This document shows positions 6,926 through 10,036 of a DNA stretch of 10,036 nucleotides, piece after piece; position 1 is the stretch's first letter, and each line of letters starts with the position of its first letter. The translations under genes and the position numbers were made by a program. Below the pieces are notes generated by a model. That model worked only from the letters and a program-made list of their open reading frames with translations, searched no databases and was not told the origin of the DNA. Origin of the DNA: an uncultured Dietzia sp. (GTDB lineage: Bacteria > Actinomycetota > Actinomycetes > Mycobacteriales > Mycobacteriaceae); the NCBI GenBank assembly GCA_946570335.1, contig CAMNYG010000028.1:1-10036 (forward strand), in the 5' to 3' direction.

Positions 6926-7852
6926 GTGCTTTGCCTTACTGCTCCCGGACAAGGGTCACAGAAGGCCGGGATGCTCGCGCCCTGGCTCGAGCTACCCGGC
7001 GCCCAGAGCCGTCTCGATGCGTGGTCGGCTTCCAGCGGCCTCGACCTCGAGCGCCTGGGCACCACCGCGACCCTTCAGGACATCACCGACACCGCGGTGA
7101 CCCAGCCTCTCGTCGTGGCCTCCGCGCTCCTCGGCGCCGCCGAACTGCGTCGGCGGGGCCACCTGCCCGCCGACACCATCGTCGCGGGGCATTCGATCGG
7201 CGAGGTCTCCGCTCTGGCGATCGCCGGCGTGATCTCCGAGTCCGACGCTCTCCGCCTGGCCTCCGTACGTGGCTCGGCGATGTCGCGTGCCTGTGCCGAT
7301 CGCCCCACCGGGATGATCGCCGTGCTCGGCGGAGTGGAAGCCGATGTGCTACTGGCTCTGGAGAACGCCGGCCTCACGCCCGCCAACCGCAACGGTGCGG
7401 GCCAGATCGTCGCCGCCGGCCCCCTCGAGGCGTGTGACGCCTTGGAGCAGAACCCACCGAGCCGCGCGCGTTTGCGGCGACTCGAGGTCGCAGGGGCGTT
7501 CCACACCGAGTACATGGCGTCCGCGGTGGAGGATGTCCGCGCGCTCGCCGGGACCATCGAGGTCCGGGACCCGGAGCTGACCCTGCTCTCGAATGCGGAC
7601 GGAATGGCCGTCACCTCCGGCCGGCAGGCACTCGACCAGGTGATCTCCCAGATCACCAGCCCGGTTCGGTGGGACCTGTGCACTCAGACGATGCTCAAGC
7701 GTGGAGTCGACACGTTCGTCGAACTCCCGCCCTCCGGAGCCCTGGTCGGACTCGCCAAGCGGATGATGCGCGGCGTGCCCCGCTACGGACTGACCACTCC
7801 GGAAGACCTCGACCAGACGCTAGAATCCGTTCCCGCCCTCAGCGGCACCTAG
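6926..7852 (+). CDS. fabD: Malonyl-CoA:ACP transacylase
   Basis: FabD transfers the malonyl group from malonyl-CoA to the phosphopantetheine arm of acyl carrier protein, supplying extender units for type II fatty acid or mycolate elongation. The 308-residue protein begins with the oxyanion-loop motif APGQGSQ. It carries the nucleophile elbow GHSIGE with Ser90 and the catalytic His193 in GAFHTEYM, and has NRNGAGQIVAAG in between, as in M. tuberculosis FabD. The GTG at 6926 is the only reasonable start, since it places the APGQGSQ motif a few residues in and the aligned mycobacterial protein starts at the same point. The nearest Shine-Dalgarno-like AGG is about 15 bases away, too far to be normal, so translation may be weak or (nearly) leaderless. 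The gene follows the MabR-like palindrome and precedes acpP by 104 bases, which hold only a small GTCGG/CCGAC hairpin (7878-7893). Identification is firm. Confidence 0.95.
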   Translation: MLCLTAPGQGSQKAGMLAPWLELPGAQSRLDAWSASSGLDLERLGTTATLQDITDTAVTQPLVVASALLGAAELRRRGHLPADTIVAGHSIGEVSALAIAGVISESDALRLASVRGSAMSRACADRPTGMIAVLGGVEADVLLALENAGLTPANRNGAGQIVAAGPLEACDALEQNPPSRARLRRLEVAGAFHTEYMASAVEDVRALAGTIEVRDPELTLLSNADGMAVTSGRQALDQVISQITSPVRWDLCTQTMLKRGVDTFVELPPSGALVGLAKRMMRGVPRYGLTTPEDLDQTLESVPALSGT

Positions 7853-7956
7853 TCCGCCCCAACCCAACCCCGCGAGAGTCGGCACCGGCCGACGTTCGCC
7901 CACTGCTGTTCGCCGCGCCCGCCGGGCACGACGCCACCCACCAGAAAGGACACCAC

Positions 7957-8208
7957 ATGGCACGCACCGAGGCCGAGATCATCGCAGGACTGGCGGAGAT
8001 CGTCGAAGAGGTCACCGGCATCGAACCCTCCGAGGTGACCGCGGAGAAGTCCTTCGTCGACGATCTCGACATCGATTCGCTCTCCATGGTGGAGATCGCC
8101 GTGCAGACCGAGGACCGCTACGGGGTGGAGATTCCCGACGAGGACCTCGCCAAGCTGCGTACCGTGCAGGATGCGGTCGACTACATCCAGAAGATCGACC
8201 AGAACTGA
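7957..8208 (+). CDS. acpP: Acyl carrier protein (AcpM orthologue without C-terminal extension)
   Basis: An 83-residue acidic carrier protein. Ser41 in DIDSLSMVEI is the phosphopantetheine attachment site, followed by the recognition helix and VEIPDEDLAKLRTVQDAVDY, typical of ACPs. The ATG at 7957 has a strong AGAAAGGA site six bases upstream; longer open frames upstream run through fabD and are not coding. By position it is the counterpart of mycobacterial AcpM, but that protein is about 115 residues with a long C-terminal tail, whereas this one stops soon after the conserved helix IV at QKIDQN. It carries the malonyl and growing acyl chains as thioesters and is the direct substrate of FabD encoded upstream. 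No ketoacyl synthase gene follows, unlike in mycobacteria. Very likely co-transcribed with fabD. Confidence 0.95.
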   Translation: MARTEAEIIAGLAEIVEEVTGIEPSEVTAEKSFVDDLDIDSLSMVEIAVQTEDRYGVEIPDEDLAKLRTVQDAVDYIQKIDQN

Positions 8209-8220
8209 TTTCCAGCCCCG

Positions 8221-8303
8221 CACCTGCGGGCAGGGACGCGATCTCACAGGGCCGAAGGTGCGGTCGGTGCACCACGTCGGGCCCGCGTCCCCTCCCGCAG
8301 GTG
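8221..8303. repeat. Long imperfect inverted repeat after acpP
   Basis: A 20-base arm at 8221-8240 (CACCTGCGGG then CAGGGACGCG) and an arm at 8284-8303 are inverted copies with 18 of 20 positions paired; the two mismatches are adjacent, at 8231-8232. The 43-base interior can form a further small hairpin, GGTGC (8257-8261) with GCACC (8269-8273). As RNA this would be a tall stem-loop starting 13 bases after the acpP stop. There is no T-run after it, so it is not a classic intrinsic terminator. It could limit read-through into accD6, protect the fabD-acpP message end, or be the remnant of a short repeat element. Confidence 0.6.
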
Positions 8304-8328
8304 TAGGGCACTCCACATCACCAATAAG

Positions 8329-8343
8329 CCCGCCTCGCGCGGG
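8329..8343. repeat. Short hairpin in acpP-accD6 spacer
   Basis: CCCGC (8329-8333) and GCGGG (8339-8343) pair around a five-base CTCGC loop and directly follow the AT-rich AATAAG. The stem resembles a small terminator but has no T-run. It could be chance in GC-rich DNA. Confidence 0.3.
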
Positions 8344-8359
8344 ACTCCGGGTCGAGGGA

Positions 8360-8389
8360 CCGGGAACGGGACGGGGGTCCCGATCCCGG
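8360..8389. repeat. GGGG-capped hairpin upstream of accD6
   Basis: CCGGGA (8360-8365) pairs with TCCCGG (8384-8389), and inside it GGGAC (8368-8372) pairs with GTCCC (8377-8381). The result is an 11-bp stem with a symmetric AC/GA internal loop and a GGGG cap. It lies 82 bases before the accD6 start. Role unknown: accD6 leader element, terminator or processing site. Confidence 0.45.
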
Positions 8390-8471
8390 CCGTGACCCAC
8401 CAGCCAGTCCGGGGGTCCGTAGACGACGCTCTCCCCTCACCGGGATGTGCGCCATGGAAAGGACTGCACTC

Positions 8472-9908
8472 ATGACCATCACCAGTACTGTGGACCAGAA
8501 CGCCCAGATCGACCCGCGCGACCCCGTCGTCCGGCTCGAGAAGCTCTTCGATCCCGCCTCCCTCGAGTTCATCACCGAGCCCGACGCCTCGGGCGCACTC
8601 GCCGCACGCGGACTGATCGATGGCGTGCCCACCATCGCTTATGCGACCGACGCCACCGTCATGGGCGGCGCAATGGGTCTCGACGGATGCTGTCACATCG
8701 TCCGGGCGATCGAGACCGCCATCGACGAGGAGAAGCCCGTCGTGGGCGTGTGGCATTCGGGGGGCGCCCGCCTCGCCGAGGGCGTCGAGGCCCTTCACGC
8801 CGTGGGCACCGTGTTCGAGGCCATGGTCCGTGCCTCGGGCCGCGTCCCGCAGATCTCGGTCGTGCTCGGCCCCGCCGCCGGTGGCGCCGCCTACGGACCG
8901 GCCCTGACCGACGTCGTGATCATGGCGCCGGAGGGCAAGGTCTTCGTGACCGGACCCGCCGTGGTCCGCGATGTCACGGGCGAGCAGGTCGACATGGAAG
9001 GCCTCGGCGGGCAGGACGTACACCACCGCAAATCGGGTGTGTGTCACATCGCCGCCGACGACGAGCGTGACGCCCTGCACCGGGCCCGTCGTCTCGTGAG
9101 TCTCATGTCCGATCAGGGCGAGTTCGATCCACGCGCACTGAAGTCCGATCACACGGATCTCGCCGGCCTGCTCCCCGAGTCCCCCAAGCGTGCCTACGAC
9201 GTGCGTCCGCTCGTCCACGGCATCCTCGATTCCTCGGAGCTCGACGGCAGCACGACGTTCGAGGAACTCCAGGCCAAGTGGGCGCCCAGCATCGTCGTGG
9301 GTTTCGGCCGGATCGCCGGGCGCTCGGTCGGCGTGATCGCCAACAATCCGTTGCGACTGGGAGGCTGCCTGAACTCCGAGTCGGCTGAGAAGGCCTCACG
9401 CTTCGTCCGGCTCTGTAACGCCTTCGGTGTACCGCTCGTCGTGATCGTGGACGTGCCCGGCTATCTGCCCGGTGTCTCCCAGGAGTGGGAGGGTGTGGTC
9501 CGGCGTGGCGCCAAACTCCTCCACGCCTTCGCCGAGGCATCGGTCGCCCGGGTCACCCTGGTCACCCGCAAGATCTACGGCGGCGCCTACATCGCCATGA
9601 ACTCCCGCGCGCTCGGCGCGTCGGCGGTGTTCGCCTGGCCCGACGCGGAGGTCGCCGTGATGGGCGCCAAGGCTGCCGTGGGCATCCTGCACAAGCGGAC
9701 CCTGGCCGCCGCGCCCGAGGCCGAACGTGAAGAGCTTCACGACCGCCTCGCGGAGGAGCACGCGGCGATCGCCGGCGGCGTGGGCCGCGCCATGTCGATC
9801 GGTGTGGTGGACGAGGTCATCGAGCCGACCGACACCCGCCGTCGTCTCGCAGAGGCACTGGGCGCCGCTTCGCACATCCGCGGCCAGCACAAGAACATCC
9901 CGCTGTGA
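8472..9908 (+). CDS. accD6: Acyl-CoA carboxylase beta subunit (carboxyltransferase), AccD6 type
   Basis: AccD6 is the carboxyltransferase subunit that moves carboxyl from biotin on the alpha (AccA3-type) subunit to acetyl-CoA, making malonyl-CoA for fatty and mycolic acid synthesis. The 478-residue protein has both crotonase-like halves. The N-terminal half shows DATVMGGAMG, GVWHSGGARLAEG and GPAAGGAAYGPALTD. The C-terminal half shows NNPLRLGGCLNSESAEKA, VDVPGYLPG, RRGAKLLHAF, GGAYIAMNSR and the ending GQHKNIPL. These follow M. tuberculosis AccD6 closely, as I recall it, and the locus agrees. The ATG at 8472 was chosen for GGAAAGGA eight bases upstream; an ATG at 8445 would add nine unconserved residues and swallow this site. 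The gene follows acpP after a 263-base structured spacer that contains no kasA or kasB, so it may have its own promoter. I could not assign one; TAGGGC (8304-8309) and the AT-rich stretch near 8311-8327 are the only hints. Identification is firm. Confidence 0.95.
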   Translation: MTITSTVDQNAQIDPRDPVVRLEKLFDPASLEFITEPDASGALAARGLIDGVPTIAYATDATVMGGAMGLDGCCHIVRAIETAIDEEKPVVGVWHSGGARLAEGVEALHAVGTVFEAMVRASGRVPQISVVLGPAAGGAAYGPALTDVVIMAPEGKVFVTGPAVVRDVTGEQVDMEGLGGQDVHHRKSGVCHIAADDERDALHRARRLVSLMSDQGEFDPRALKSDHTDLAGLLPESPKRAYDVRPLVHGILDSSELDGSTTFEELQAKWAPSIVVGFGRIAGRSVGVIANNPLRLGGCLNSESAEKASRFVRLCNAFGVPLVVIVDVPGYLPGVSQEWEGVVRRGAKLLHAFAEASVARVTLVTRKIYGGAYIAMNSRALGASAVFAWPDAEVAVMGAKAAVGILHKRTLAAAPEAEREELHDRLAEEHAAIAGGVGRAMSIGVVDEVIEPTDTRRRLAEALGAASHIRGQHKNIPL

Positions 9909-9954
9909 TCTGACGCGGTCCACGGGCCAGCTCGACCGCACTCGCGAACGCCCG

Positions 9955-9974
9955 CCTCCCCCGGGCCGGGGAGG
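9955..9974 (+). terminator. Probable GC-rich terminator hairpin after accD6
   Basis: CCTCCCC (9955-9961) and GGGGAGG (9968-9974) form a perfect 7-bp stem with a six-base loop, 46 bases after the accD6 stop. There is no T-run, as is common for actinobacterial terminator-like hairpins. The position at the end of the gene block supports the call. Confidence 0.5.
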
Positions 9975-9994
9975 GGGGCGGTCGGGTCTCGTCA

Positions 9995-10027
9995 CCCCCG
10001 GCACCCCCCCGAGAGGGGGGCCGGGGG
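9995..10027. terminator. Second, very strong GC hairpin at the right edge
   Basis: CCCCCGG (9995-10001) and CCCCCC (10004-10009) pair with CCGGGGG (10021-10027) and GGGGGG (10015-10020), giving a 13-bp stem with a CA bulge and a CGAGA loop. It may be a tandem terminator with the preceding hairpin, or a bidirectional terminator if a minus-strand gene ends just beyond the window. The homopolymer tracts also make this the part of the window most prone to sequencing error. Confidence 0.45.
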
Positions 10028-10036
10028 GCTCGCGCC

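Noticed and set aside
7669..7956. Longer N-terminus for the acyl carrier protein frame
   Set aside because: The upstream part overlaps fabD in another frame and is Arg/Pro-rich; the ATG at 7957 has a strong ribosome binding site and matches the ACP N-terminus.
8445..8471. ATG start of accD6 at 8445
   Set aside because: It would place the strong GGAAAGGA site inside the coding sequence and add residues not seen in AccD6 homologues as I remember them.
8244..9218. 324-residue minus-strand open frame opposite accD6
   Set aside because: It overlaps conserved AccD6 carboxyltransferase motifs in antisense, is low-complexity and His/Gly-rich, and has no family signature.

Overview
The window looks like a chromosomal segment of a high-GC, mycolic-acid-type actinobacterium (order Mycobacteriales). 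The evidence is the strong GC bias, GTG starts, and a plus-strand gene order matching the Mycobacterium tuberculosis block aceE - Rv2242 (mabR) - fabD - acpM - kasA - kasB - accD6. The difference is that no ketoacyl-ACP synthase gene lies between the acyl carrier protein and accD6. A short-mycolate genus such as Dietzia would fit, but that is a guess from gene order and base composition.

Layout. Positions 2-829 (+) hold the 3' part of an RCC1-repeat beta-propeller gene that enters from the left edge. It converges, with only 10 bases between stops, on a metallo-beta-lactamase-fold hydrolase (840-1712, -). Upstream of that, also on the minus strand, are a tRNA-Val(UAC) (1769-1841) with a recognisable promoter and a DUF3052 gene (1983-2417, homologous to Rv2239c). 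A divergent control region (2418-2724) with several inverted repeats separates these from the plus-strand block.

Plus-strand block: aceE (2725-5520, pyruvate dehydrogenase E1) overlaps by 4 bases a PucR-type regulator of MabR type (5517-6770). Then come a 155-base control region with a perfect 23-bp palindrome of the kind bound by MabR, fabD (6926-7852), acpP/acpM (7957-8208), a 263-base non-coding spacer with three hairpin-forming repeats, and accD6 (8472-9908). The last 128 bases are two very GC-rich hairpins, probably the end of the operon.

How the genes work together. AceE starts conversion of pyruvate to acetyl-CoA. The AccD6 carboxyltransferase makes malonyl-CoA. FabD moves malonyl groups to the acyl carrier protein. 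MabR, made from the same message as AceE by apparent translational coupling, probably controls the fabD promoter. The condensing enzymes that would use malonyl-ACP (KasA/KasB) are not here. They are either elsewhere in the genome or lost, and the structured acpP-accD6 spacer sits where they would be expected. I found no wholly unknown system, mobile element or CRISPR. The most notable points are the missing kas genes with the structured spacer in their place, the MabR-like palindrome, and the hairpins in the presumed aceE leader.
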